A stretch of DNA of 64,000 nucleotides from Ktedonosporobacter rubrisoli (GTDB lineage Bacteria > Chloroflexota > Ktedonobacteria > Ktedonobacterales > Ktedonobacteraceae). The stretch's first letter is position 1; the number at the start of each line of letters is the position of its first letter. Made by a program: the position numbers and the translations under genes. The stretch spans positions 4,154,001-4,218,000 of the forward strand of contig NZ_CP035758.1 in assembly GCF_004208415.1 (NCBI RefSeq). The letters are read 5' to 3'. The notes beneath the pieces are model-generated. The model ran no database searches. It was not told where the DNA came from and saw only the letters and a program-made list of their open reading frames with translations. Shown piece after piece: positions 1 to 7,424 of the stretch.

Positions 1-9
1 TGGCCCCGT

Positions 10-882
10 TTAGCTCGCGCCTATCAGACCCTCGCTACCAGCATCAGTAGAAGTTGCTAATTGGCGCCATTGCCAGAAATGCTCGACAGGGCCGTGCCCA
101 TGCCCTATACCTGGCGCCTGGCGTATGGCCTCAGTTATATAGCGTTTCGCTCCGGCCACGGCTTTTTCAACCGGTAAGCCACGCGCTAATAGTGCAGTAA
201 TCGCAGCTGAGAACGTACAGCCGGTCCCATGTGTATGCGCAGTCTTGATACGCTGCGAGCGCAATTCGACAAACTGCTGACCATCAAAGTACACATCAAT
301 GGGCTCGCCGCTGCTATGACCGCCCTTCACGACGACATGCTGCACCCCCAGAGCATGAATACGGCGCGCAGCCTCGCGCATATCCTCTAAGGTATCTATA
401 GGCCCGCCAACTAATATCTCAGCTTCGGGAAGATTAGGCGTAATCACCTCAGCCAGCGGAAGTAGCTGTGAGCGAAGCGCCTGCACAGCGTCGGACTGCA
501 AGAGAGCATCGCCGCTTTTAGCGCGCATGACCGGATCAACTACAAGACGCAAGTTCCACTTACGCACTCTTCCAGCAACAGCTTCTATAATCTGCGGACT
601 TGCAAGCATGCCTGTCTTCGCCGCGTCGGCGCCAATATCTTCAAGTACTGCATCGATCTGCGCTTCTATCAGCTCAACAGGCAGCTCATAGGCAGCATAC
701 ACGCTCCGAGTATTCTGCGCCGTAATCGCTGTTATAGCCGAGAGACCATAGACTTCCAGCGCCGCAAACGTCTTCAGGTCGGCCTGAATTCCTGCACCGG
801 CCCCCGAATCTGAGCCGGCAATCGTCAGGGCTCGCGGAGAAACTCGTCTGTTTCCCTCTTCGTCTCCTCTCCTACTCATCAT
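10..882 (-). CDS. thiD: Hydroxymethylpyrimidine (phosphate) kinase
   Basis: Ribokinase-fold kinase that phosphorylates HMP and HMP-phosphate to HMP-diphosphate, the pyrimidine half of thiamin. The N-terminus carries the substrate motif GSDSGAGAGIQADLKTF, the middle VVDPVMRAKSGDALL, and the C-terminus the anion-hole/catalytic motif GTGCTFSAAI, all typical of ThiD. With the start at ATG 882 the protein is 290 aa, close to the family's roughly 265-280. An ATGATGA overlap joins this start to the tenA stop, so the two are translationally coupled behind the TPP riboswitch at 1892-1988. A longer frame reaches back to 927 but lies inside tenA. A second ATG directly follows at 879. The operon may continue past the window edge. 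Confidence 0.95.
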   Translation of the reverse strand: MMSRRGDEEGNRRVSPRALTIAGSDSGAGAGIQADLKTFAALEVYGLSAITAITAQNTRSVYAAYELPVELIEAQIDAVLEDIGADAAKTGMLASPQIIEAVAGRVRKWNLRLVVDPVMRAKSGDALLQSDAVQALRSQLLPLAEVITPNLPEAEILVGGPIDTLEDMREAARRIHALGVQHVVVKGGHSSGEPIDVYFDGQQFVELRSQRIKTAHTHGTGCTFSAAITALLARGLPVEKAVAGAKRYITEAIRQAPGIGHGHGPVEHFWQWRQLATSTDAGSEGLIGAS

Positions 883-1598
883 GACGGCCAAACCTCCAAT
901 TTCCAGGCCATATCCCAGAACATCCATTCATAACGCGTACTGATTGTAAAGATTTCTTGCAAGCGCCTCTCCTGCTGAGCATCGATGGTAGCCGCATGCT
1001 CATCCAGCCAGCCACGAATCCAGATCTCTACGGCATCAAAATCGGGCGAGGCATAAGTTGCTAGCCAGTCGGCATAGGGATGATCGGCAGTCAGGGTGCT
1101 ATCGCCCACCAGGTGACGCCCCACATCAGCGTAAAGCCAGGCACAGGGCAGCGTTGAAGTAAGCACTTCAGGTAGGGTTCCCGTTGTGGCGATCGAGAGC
1201 AGATGGCGCGTATAGGCATAGTTCGAAGGCGCCAGCGGTGTGTTGGCCATCTCACTGGCGCTAAGGCCGAAGCGCTCACCATAACGGCGATGCAGATCAG
1301 CTTCGACAAGCAACGTCTGCAAGACATACTTTCCCAGTTGCTCCATATCGCTATGCTCGGTAGTTTTCGTGATCGCGTAGGCAAAAACCTGGATCAGCAC
1401 GTCAAGGAAGCGTGCATCTTGACGAATGTAGAATTCAAAATTAGCCTGTGGTAACGAGCCATCGCCTAAAGCTACCACGAAAGGGTGCAGCAACTGCCTC
1501 TGCCAGAGACCCAGAACGCTTTGCCGCAAACGTTCGCTCAAACTGGGACTATCAGTCCCGGACCGTATAGCGGCAGACGAGTTCTCAGTATGACTCAT
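879..1598 (-). CDS. tenA: Thiaminase II / aminopyrimidine aminohydrolase TenA
   Basis: TenA-family enzyme of 239 aa that salvages the pyrimidine of degraded thiamin by hydrolysing aminomethyl-pyrimidine to HMP. The sequence shows FYIRQDARFL near residue 57, the catalytic cysteine in LPCAWLY (Cys152) and the C-terminal YEWMFWDMAW helix with the conserved acidic residue. The start is ATG 1598 because a strong AAGGAGGAGA site lies 8 nt upstream; a longer frame from 1619 starts inside that site. The product feeds ThiD, encoded next in the same operon. A TPP riboswitch and a stem-loop precede the gene, so expression should fall when thiamin is abundant. Confidence 0.95.
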   Translation of the reverse strand: MSHTENSSAAIRSGTDSPSLSERLRQSVLGLWQRQLLHPFVVALGDGSLPQANFEFYIRQDARFLDVLIQVFAYAITKTTEHSDMEQLGKYVLQTLLVEADLHRRYGERFGLSASEMANTPLAPSNYAYTRHLLSIATTGTLPEVLTSTLPCAWLYADVGRHLVGDSTLTADHPYADWLATYASPDFDAVEIWIRGWLDEHAATIDAQQERRLQEIFTISTRYEWMFWDMAWKLEVWPS

Positions 1599-1722
1599 AA
1601 CGAATATCTCCTCCTTCAACAGGTAGCCTGTGCACTACCATTCTGGATTGCCGATATTTCCCGTTTCTGGCACCTTTTGCTCAATGTTCTGGTCCATACT
1701 GACAGGAGTGGAAATATAGGAA

Positions 1723-1750
1723 AGGGACGCTAGCGCAAACCAGCGTCCCT
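1723..1750 (-). terminator. Stem-loop between TPP aptamer and tenA, probable expression platform
   Basis: The 9-bp arms AGGGACGCT (1723-1731) and AGCGTCCCT (1742-1750) pair perfectly around a 10-nt loop. On the minus strand the hairpin lies after the TPP aptamer and about 125 nt before the tenA start. The tail is only TTTCC, so the uridine tract is weak. I infer a riboswitch-controlled terminator or attenuator; an mRNA-stability hairpin is the alternative. Confidence 0.6.
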
Positions 1751-1891
1751 TAGAATCTCGCGTAAATTCCTGCTCTCACTATGTCTTACATCTCGCCCAG
1801 GAACTATTTCTCAATGAAGCGCGCCACAGATAGCTGTGGAGCACGCTTACCCAGGTCTACAAATTTCTTCTATCAAAGTGAGTAGCAAGGA

Positions 1892-1988
1892 ACGACTCCC
1901 TACGCTGGCATTATCCAGAAGCAGGTTCCATCGGTCGGCGGCGATCCATAGGCCGCCCTCTCAGCCTGGCTTTCCCAAGCTCCCGCAA
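1892..1988 (-). promoter_or_regulatory. TPP (THI-box) riboswitch aptamer
   Basis: Read on the minus strand, the segment contains the family's invariant pieces in order: GCTGAGAGG, an optional GC-rich stem (GGCGGC/GCCGCC), GAACCTG, then CTGGATAATGCCAGCG followed by TAGGGAG, with GGGAG near the 5' end. This is the thiamin pyrophosphate aptamer. It sits about 290 nt upstream of tenA-thiD. ACCTGC replaces the more usual ACCTGA. Confidence 0.95.
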
Positions 1989-2022
1989 TAAAACAACATA
2001 TATAGTTACAATAGAATTAGTC

Positions 2023-2042
2023 TGTGCTACAGTTATAGCACA
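2023..2042. repeat. Inverted repeat in the tenA / hydroxylase intergenic region
   Basis: TGTGCTA (2023-2029) and TAGCACA (2036-2042) are 7-bp perfect arms around 6 nt, lying between the riboswitch transcript (minus) and the hydroxylase promoter (plus). It may be an operator for either unit. I could not assign a convincing -35/-10 pair for the tenA transcript. Confidence 0.35.
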
Positions 2043-2090
2043 TTGACCAATTTAGCGTCAAGAGAAGCTAGCAACTGCAATATGCAGCCC

Positions 2091-2120
2091 TTGACAGGCT
2101 GAATTCTTACAGCATATACT
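2091..2120 (+). promoter_or_regulatory. Sigma-70-type promoter of the molybdenum hydroxylase operon
   Basis: A perfect -35 TTGACA (2091-2096) and -10 TATACT (2115-2120) are separated by 18 bp. Transcription would start near 2127, giving a leader of about 160 nt before the first gene at 2289. A palindrome follows immediately (2132-2144). Confidence 0.75.
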
Positions 2121-2126
2121 ATCTAC

Positions 2127-2160
2127 ATAGCGAACAATTTGTTCTTCATAGCGAACAAAT
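2127..2160. promoter_or_regulatory. Operator-like palindrome and direct repeat at the hydroxylase start site
   Basis: GAACAATTTGTTC (2132-2144) is a 13-bp perfect palindrome located just downstream of the predicted transcription start. The word ATAGCGAACAA occurs at 2127 and again at 2148, 21 bp apart (two helical turns), so a second half-site GAACAAAT follows at 2153-2160. The position fits repression by roadblock or by polymerase exclusion. The regulator is unknown; the CGNR protein encoded at 6688 is a neighbour candidate only. Confidence 0.6.
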
Positions 2161-2288
2161 CTGGCAAGGCACAGAATGCACCGTGCTCCGGTTAGCCCCT
2201 GAGCAGCCTTGCGAGCAAAAGATAGAGCGCTAATGGTGCCAAAGATTTTCCATAATTACGTTGGTCAATCTGACCGGAGGAGAACTGT

Positions 2289-2765
2289 ATGCGCCAGCTT
2301 ATCACTCTGCATGTTAATGGCGAGCGCAAAGAGGTCGCCGTATTGCCCCATCATACGCTGCTTGAGGTTCTACGCGAAGATCTGGGACTGATCGGAACCA
2401 AGCACGGCTGCGAATTAGGCGAATGTGGTGCCTGCACAGTATTAATTGATGGCACACCCGTGCTCTCATGCCTCACCTTACCGCTGGAAGTTCTTAATAG
2501 CAAGATCACGACGATTGAAGGGTTAGAGCACAATGGCCAGCTTCACCCTTTGCAAGAAACCTTTGCCGAGCTAGGCGCTGCTCAGTGCGGCTATTGCACG
2601 CCTGGGATGCTTCTTTCAGGCGCGGCTTTGTTAGAGACCCATCCCGAGCCAACGCGCGAGCAAATGAAAGAGGCTCTGGCCGGCAATCTCTGTCGCTGTA
2701 CCGGCTATACGAAAATCTATGAGGCGGTTGAAGCAGCGGCACAACGGAAAAAAGAGAGGAGATAA
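2289..2765 (+). CDS. Molybdenum hydroxylase 2Fe-2S subunit (4-hydroxybenzoyl-CoA reductase gamma-like)
   Basis: Small iron-sulfur subunit of a xanthine-oxidase-family enzyme, 158 aa, the usual length. A plant-type ferredoxin domain binds one 2Fe-2S cluster through Cys41, 46, 49 and 61 (CELGECGACTV...C). The second, helical domain binds another through CGYCTPGM (Cys100, 103) and CRCTGY (Cys135, 137). It passes electrons between the molybdenum and FAD sites. A strong GGAGGAG site precedes ATG 2289. The large subunit begins 2 nt after the stop, so the three subunits form one operon (2Fe-2S, Mo, FAD). Given the partner subunits it resembles HcrC/HbaB, but the substrate is not proven. Confidence 0.92.
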   Translation: MRQLITLHVNGERKEVAVLPHHTLLEVLREDLGLIGTKHGCELGECGACTVLIDGTPVLSCLTLPLEVLNSKITTIEGLEHNGQLHPLQETFAELGAAQCGYCTPGMLLSGAALLETHPEPTREQMKEALAGNLCRCTGYTKIYEAVEAAAQRKKERR

Positions 2766-2767
2766 GC

Positions 2768-5272
2768 ATGAACGAGCAAGCCACAAAGACGCGCGCATAT
2801 CATGTCGTTGGTACGCCTCGTCCAAAGGTTGATGCTTATGGCAAGGTCACAGGCCGCGCACTCTATGCTGATGATATCATGCTACCGCGCATGCTCTACG
2901 GACGACTGCTGCGCTCTCCGCATCCTCACGCACGTATTATTTCGATAGACACTCATCGTGCGCTGGATCTACCGGGCGTCGTAGCGATCATTACAGGTGA
3001 GGACTTACCGCAAAAATTTGGCATCCTGCCCTCAAGCCAGGATGAGTATGCGCTGGCTATCGATAAGGTACGCTATGTAGGCGATCCGGTGGCCGCGATT
3101 GCTGCACTTGATCCGGAGACTCTTGACGAGGCCATCAAGCTGATCCATGTAGAATATGAGGTGCTTCCGGCTTTAATGAGTATTGAGGAAGCCCTGGCCC
3201 ATCCAGATGTCAAGATCAATGATGAGGCGCGTATAGGCAATATCCATAAAAGCGTCTCCTACGAGTTCGGCGACATGGAAGCTGGTTTCGCCGAAGCCGA
3301 CTATATTAGAGAAGACTGGCTTTTCTATGAAGGCAATAATCATGCCCCTATAGAAGAGCATGCCTGTGTGGCAAGCTGGGAACCTAATCCCAGCGATCCT
3401 GTGGGCGGAAAGCTTACGCTCTGGTCATCTACCCAGACTCCCCATTACGTGCATCGCGAAGTGAGCAAAGTGCTCAAGCTCCCGCAATCGCATGTGCGCA
3501 TTATTGCTCCTAATATAGGCGGCGGCTTTGGCGGCAAATCAGATCCATTTTCGCATGAAATCTGCGCCTGTGAGCTCTCACGCCGCACCGGCCGCCCTGT
3601 CAAGATTAGCTGTACGCGCGAAGAAGTCTTCCTTACGCACCGCGGACGCCATCCGGTAAAAATGTGGATCAAGACAGGCGTGAAGAAGGACGGCACCCTT
3701 ACCGCTATGCATTTCCGCTCGTTTCTTGACGGCGGCGCCTATGGCTCCTATGGTGTGGCGACAACCTATTATACGGGCGCGCTCCAAACAGTTACCTATA
3801 AGCTGCCCTGCTATAAATTCGAGGGCATGCGCATCTTCACTAACAAGCCGCCCTGCGGCCCAAAGCGCGGCCACGGCACAACCCAGCCCCGCTTTGCCGT
3901 CGAGGTCCACCTCGATAAAATCGCTCATGATCTGGGCCTCGATCCCGTGGAGTTTCGCCAGCATAATCTGATCGAGCCCTACACGCGTACGGTAAATGGC
4001 TTGCGCGTTACCAGCTGTGCTCTTGATAAATGCCTCAAAGAGGTTGTCGAGCGTTCGGGCTGGAAAGAAAAACGTAGCAAACAAGCCAGCAACCTCAATG
4101 GACAAAGCAGTCCAATCAGGCGAGGATTGGGCCTGGCCGCGTCATCCTACATCTGTGGCGCCGGCAAGCCCATTTACTGGAACGATATGCCACACTCGGC
4201 GGTCCAAATCAGGCTCGATCGCGGCGGTGGCGTTACCGTCTACTGCGGCTCGACCGACATTGGACAGGGCTCAACCTCGGTACTGGCCTATATCGTGGCT
4301 GAAGAATTGGGCATCCAGCCTGAGCACATCCACCTTGAGACTGCTGATACAACGCTGACACCTGTCGATCTTGGTTCCTATTCCAGCCGCGTAACCTTTA
4401 TGGCTGGCAATGCGGCCATCGCTGCCGCCCGCAAGCTAAGGGAGCAGCTCCTCACGGTAGCCGCTGAGCGCCTGAAAGTGCCGGTTGAGCACCTGGAAGC
4501 TGCTGACAATCATATCTATGATGAGCGCGATCCCGGCGTCTCGCTGCCCTTTGTCAAAGTCGTACAGCTGGCCGAAGCTCGCTTCGGGGCCCTGGTATCC
4601 GCCGGCTCCTATACGCCCCCTGAAGGCATTCATGGCGACTACAAAGGCGCCGGTGTGGGACCCTCCCCGGCTTACTCATACTCCACATGTGTGGCCCAGG
4701 TGGCCGTCGATGTAGAAACCGGCGAATTAGTGGTTGAAAAGCTGTGGTTGGCTCACGACATTGGCCAATCTATCAATCCCTTGCTCGTCGCCGGACAGGT
4801 CGAGGGCGGAGCCTATATGGGCTATGGCGAGGCCGTGATGGAGCAACAGGTCTTCCGCAAGGGGCTGCATAAGATTCCGTCGCTGCTAGACTATAAGCTT
4901 GCCACAACGCTCGATACGCCCGAGATCGAGACTATTCTTGTTGAAGAGCCGGACAATGAAGGTCCTTTCGGGGGCAAGGAGGCAGGTCAGGGACCGCTCA
5001 ATCCTGTGATACCGGCCATTGCCAATGCTGTCTTTGCTGCCGTTGGCGTGCGCATCGATGCAACTCCAATTACGCCAGATAAGATCTTACAGGCGCTCAA
5101 AGATGCTAGCAGTACACGCGCAGTTCGCCCGCAGGTGCCTCCAATTAAGGCGCCATCTCCCTGGCCAACTCGCCTGATTACCTGGACGCCGCCTGAAGAA
5201 ATGTTGCAGATCGAAACCAATGGCACAAACGGTACTGTCGTGCGTGTGCCAGAGAAAGGCGGTGTTGCCTGA
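2768..5272 (+). CDS. Molybdenum hydroxylase large subunit (4-hydroxybenzoyl-CoA reductase alpha-like)
   Basis: 834-aa molybdopterin-cytosine-dinucleotide-binding subunit of the xanthine dehydrogenase family. An N-terminal a/b hammerhead (about residues 15-130) precedes the Mo-binding domains. Seen motifs are GGGFGGKSDPF, the run NKPPCGPKRGHGTTQPRFA, GSTDIGQGS, and the C-terminal GGKEAGQGPLNP holding the catalytic glutamate. The PPCGPKRGHGT stretch and overall length look closer to 4-hydroxybenzoyl-CoA reductase alpha than to CO or xanthine dehydrogenases. The stop overlaps the FAD-subunit start (TGATG). The likely role is reductive dehydroxylation, or hydroxylation, of an aromatic (CoA-bound) substrate, with electrons shared through the 2Fe-2S and FAD subunits. 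Substrate assignment is inference. Confidence 0.9.
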   Translation: MNEQATKTRAYHVVGTPRPKVDAYGKVTGRALYADDIMLPRMLYGRLLRSPHPHARIISIDTHRALDLPGVVAIITGEDLPQKFGILPSSQDEYALAIDKVRYVGDPVAAIAALDPETLDEAIKLIHVEYEVLPALMSIEEALAHPDVKINDEARIGNIHKSVSYEFGDMEAGFAEADYIREDWLFYEGNNHAPIEEHACVASWEPNPSDPVGGKLTLWSSTQTPHYVHREVSKVLKLPQSHVRIIAPNIGGGFGGKSDPFSHEICACELSRRTGRPVKISCTREEVFLTHRGRHPVKMWIKTGVKKDGTLTAMHFRSFLDGGAYGSYGVATTYYTGALQTVTYKLPCYKFEGMRIFTNKPPCGPKRGHGTTQPRFAVEVHLDKIAHDLGLDPVEFRQHNLIEPYTRTVNGLRVTSCALDKCLKEVVERSGWKEKRSKQASNLNGQSSPIRRGLGLAASSYICGAGKPIYWNDMPHSAVQIRLDRGGGVTVYCGSTDIGQGSTSVLAYIVAEELGIQPEHIHLETADTTLTPVDLGSYSSRVTFMAGNAAIAAARKLREQLLTVAAERLKVPVEHLEAADNHIYDERDPGVSLPFVKVVQLAEARFGALVSAGSYTPPEGIHGDYKGAGVGPSPAYSYSTCVAQVAVDVETGELVVEKLWLAHDIGQSINPLLVAGQVEGGAYMGYGEAVMEQQVFRKGLHKIPSLLDYKLATTLDTPEIETILVEEPDNEGPFGGKEAGQGPLNPVIPAIANAVFAAVGVRIDATPITPDKILQALKDASSTRAVRPQVPPIKAPSPWPTRLITWTPPEEMLQIETNGTNGTVVRVPEKGGVA

Positions 5273-6255
5273 TGTTACGACTTCCCCCATTCCGTTACCT
5301 GGCTCCTCGCGGACTGACTGAAGCCTCTGAGCTTATGGCGAGTCAGAATGAGCCAGCTATGTTTGTCGCAGGTGGCACAGATCTGTATCCCAAGATGAAA
5401 CGGCGCCAATTTACGCCTCGGGTGCTCATTAGCTTGCGCGAGATCGCTGAGCTCAAGCACATCAAAGGTTCGGCCGAAGTGGGGCTACGCATAGGCGCTG
5501 GCGCTACCCTCAGTGCAGTAGCAGCGCACCCAATTATTCAAGCGCACTATTCGGCGCTGGCAACGGCCGCCGAATCTGTCTCGACACCCCAGCTACGCAA
5601 TGCCGGGACTATCGGAGGCAATCTTCTGCTGGATACGCGCTGCAACTATTACGATCAGACCGAATTCTGGCGCAACTCTATCGGCTATTGCATGAAAAAA
5701 GACGGGGATATCTGCCTCGTGGCCCCTGGCAGTCCACGCTGCTGGGCTATCTCTTCGGCAGATACAGCGCCAGTCCTGGTCAGCCTTGATGCGCGCTTAC
5801 GCCTGGTCAGCTCGCAGGGAGAACGCGTCATAGCCGCCCTCGATCTCTTCCGTGACGACGGCATGCAGCCCTTTACGAAATCGGCAGACGAGGTGCTTGC
5901 CGAGGTGCTCTTGCCCCCGGCGGCTGGCTGGCACAGCAGTTATCTGAAGCTACGCAGACGCGGATCGTTTGACTTCCCCATCCTTGGTGTTGCAGCTGCC
6001 CTACGTTTCAATGAGGACCAGACCATTGCACAGGCGCGTCTCGTTCTGGGGGCTGTAGCTTCCCACCCTGTAGATGCACAAGATGCGGCTCAGCTGCTTA
6101 TCGGCCACAAACTTAGCCATGAGCTCCTCGAAGCAGTCGCCACGGCAGCCACTAAACGCGCCAAGCCATTGCATAATGCCGACCTGACTATCAACTATCG
6201 TAAGCAAGTTACACCTATATATATCCGCCGTGCGCTCGAACAGATTACACCATAA
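5272..6255 (+). CDS. Molybdenum hydroxylase FAD subunit with extra 4Fe-4S loop (HcrB/HbaD-like)
   Basis: 327-aa FAD-binding subunit of the CoxM/XdhB type, with the FAD signatures AGGTDLYP and TIGGNLLLDTRC. Between the FAD motifs lies an insertion with four cysteines, Cys124, 140, 148 and 157 (spacing C-x15-C-x7-C-x8-C, in TRCNYYDQTEFW, GYCMKKDGDIC and RCWAI). From memory this matches the loop that binds an additional 4Fe-4S cluster in 4-hydroxybenzoyl-CoA reductase, a feature that sets that enzyme apart from ordinary xanthine oxidases. It is the third gene of the operon and overlaps the large subunit by 1 nt. This loop is the best evidence that the complex acts on an aromatic CoA thioester. 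Confidence 0.92.
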   Translation: MLRLPPFRYLAPRGLTEASELMASQNEPAMFVAGGTDLYPKMKRRQFTPRVLISLREIAELKHIKGSAEVGLRIGAGATLSAVAAHPIIQAHYSALATAAESVSTPQLRNAGTIGGNLLLDTRCNYYDQTEFWRNSIGYCMKKDGDICLVAPGSPRCWAISSADTAPVLVSLDARLRLVSSQGERVIAALDLFRDDGMQPFTKSADEVLAEVLLPPAAGWHSSYLKLRRRGSFDFPILGVAAALRFNEDQTIAQARLVLGAVASHPVDAQDAAQLLIGHKLSHELLEAVATAATKRAKPLHNADLTINYRKQVTPIYIRRALEQITP

Positions 6256-6265
6256 TCATGCGCGC

Positions 6266-6307
6266 TCCATAAGCAATCAAGGAGCATTTTCCTTAAGCGC
6301 TTATGGA
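6266..6307. terminator. Stem-loop after the hydroxylase operon
   Basis: TCCATAAGC (6266-6274) pairs with GCTTATGGA (6299-6307); an inner AAGGA/TCCTT (6279-6283, 6290-6294) extends the fold. It begins 11 nt after the FAD-subunit stop, so a transcription end is likely, although no uridine run follows. Confidence 0.5.
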
Positions 6308-6365
6308 CTCCAGCTAAGCAGGCTCAATCTTCTGTTTGAGCGACGAGAGGGTGTTGACAATGGCG

Positions 6366-6503
6366 TCACACCCTCACCATTTTAGTATTTAACGTCTGAT
6401 TTAAGATCGCTGAGCGCCTGTTCCAGGCATCCTCGGCTGCTTTGACTTTGAGAAAAGCCGTTTCTCTTGTGAAGGACGGTTTCAACAGTGTTTGCACGCT
6501 CAT
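6366..6503 (-). pseudogene. Remnant of a DUF1348 / NTF2-like family gene
   Basis: A 45-codon minus-strand frame starts at ATG 6503 after GAAGAGAAGAGG. Its first 28 residues contain PSFTRETAFLKVKAAEDAWN, which looks like the N-terminus of DUF1348 (nuclear transport factor 2-like) proteins, where the stretch TAxxKVxxAEDAWNxRD is typical. After WNRR the similarity stops and a stop codon follows at 6366-6368; no continuation is visible in the flank. I read this as the 5' end of a deleted or degraded gene. A free-standing small peptide is less likely. The family call rests on recognition only. Confidence 0.45.
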
Positions 6504-6562
6504 GTCCTCTTCTCTTCAAGATGGGTAGCTCTTTCATAGCTTGCGTTCTTTAATAACATTTC

Positions 6563-6623
6563 TATACAGGTCAAATTGTATGCTTGACTTGTATAAGCCA
6601 GCCGCGAGAAATATACTTGTCAA
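6563..6623. promoter_or_regulatory. Three copies of a 12-bp operator-like word before the CGNR gene
   Basis: TATACAGGTCAA (6563-6574) and TTGACTTGTATA (6584-6595) form an inverted repeat with 12-bp arms and one mismatch around 9 nt. A third copy, TATACTTGTCAA, lies at 6612-6623 in direct orientation. The consensus is TATACnnGTCAA. All three lie within 125 bp of the CGNR gene start, which suggests binding by a dimeric regulator and possible autoregulation. TTGTACAA at 6637-6644 is a further small palindrome. Confidence 0.6.
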
Positions 6624-6687
6624 TAGCTCCTTAGCATTGTACAATTGGCTGCGAGGGAATTTGCTACCCAAAGGAAGGAGTGTCACT

Positions 6688-7332
6688 ATGCTTGAAGAGG
6701 GAGCAGTGAGTGAAGAAAAAACCAGGGGGAAAGCTGGCTATGCTCTTTTTCTGAGCGGCTCGCTCGCTCTGGATCTGGTGAATACAGAGATGATCGTGCG
6801 CGGGAAAAAACGTGATGTGCTCTCGTCACCGGATACTTTATCTCACTGGTGGCAGGAAGCACTCGTCCACCACCCTGAGCATGTGCATGTAGAAGGCGAA
6901 GAGCTGGCAATCTCCTGGACACCGGAGTTATTAGAGGAGGTAAAAAAGCTTCGGCAGACATTACGAACGCTGTTCACCCACCTGATCGAAGCACAGGCTG
7001 CAACCTTAGAAGATCTGGAGGCCCTCAACCAGATCCTTTCCCTGGGATATCAATCGTTGCAGCAAACCACACGGGGAACGATTATTGTCGTCTATCGCAC
7101 GCATGACCAGCAAAAGGGAAGAATTCTGCTGCCCATTGTCCTGTCTGCTTTTCAGCTTTTGACAGAGGGGGAGAGGCAGAGATTGCATAAATGCAAGAAT
7201 GAGCGCTGTATCTTGTTTTTCTATGATACCACTAAAAGCGGGACGCGGCAGTGGTGTAGCCTGGAGTGTTTGAATCGCTCACGCTCCATCCGCCATTATC
7301 AGCAGCTTAAAAAGCAACCTTCCCAGAAGTAA
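6688..7332 (+). CDS. CGNR zinc-finger (ABATE-type) putative transcription regulator
   Basis: 214-aa protein with an N-terminal ABATE-like domain (LSGSLALDLVNTE near residue 30) and a C-terminal zinc finger of the CGNR family. The finger ligands are visible in HKCKNERCILFFYD and RQWCSLECLNRSRS. The eponymous C-G-N-R is degenerate (CLNR). The start is ATG 6688 because AAGGAAGGAG ends 7 nt upstream; the longer frame from 6541 runs through the repeat cluster at 6563-6623. Members of this family are treated as stress-linked nucleic-acid-binding regulators. Its place between hydroxylase and CoA-ligase genes makes it the natural candidate regulator of the aromatic cluster, which is inference. Confidence 0.85.
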   Translation: MLEEGAVSEEKTRGKAGYALFLSGSLALDLVNTEMIVRGKKRDVLSSPDTLSHWWQEALVHHPEHVHVEGEELAISWTPELLEEVKKLRQTLRTLFTHLIEAQAATLEDLEALNQILSLGYQSLQQTTRGTIIVVYRTHDQQKGRILLPIVLSAFQLLTEGERQRLHKCKNERCILFFYDTTKSGTRQWCSLECLNRSRSIRHYQQLKKQPSQK

Positions 7333-7424
7333 AAGAGGCAATGTGAATATGCATAAATAAGCTACCTGCATAAACGCAAGAAGCTATATATGCAACATAG
7401 TAACCAGAAAGGGGCGACCTCCCT

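Noticed and set aside
1091..1454. Open frames on both strands inside tenA (for example 1091-1384 minus and 1203-1454 plus)
   Set aside because: They overlap a clear family gene, lack ribosome sites and show no protein-like motifs. The same applies to most overlapping frames throughout the window.
6541..6687. 49-residue N-terminal extension of the CGNR protein
   Set aside because: It runs through repeated operator-like DNA; AAGGAAGGAG before ATG 6688 fixes the start.
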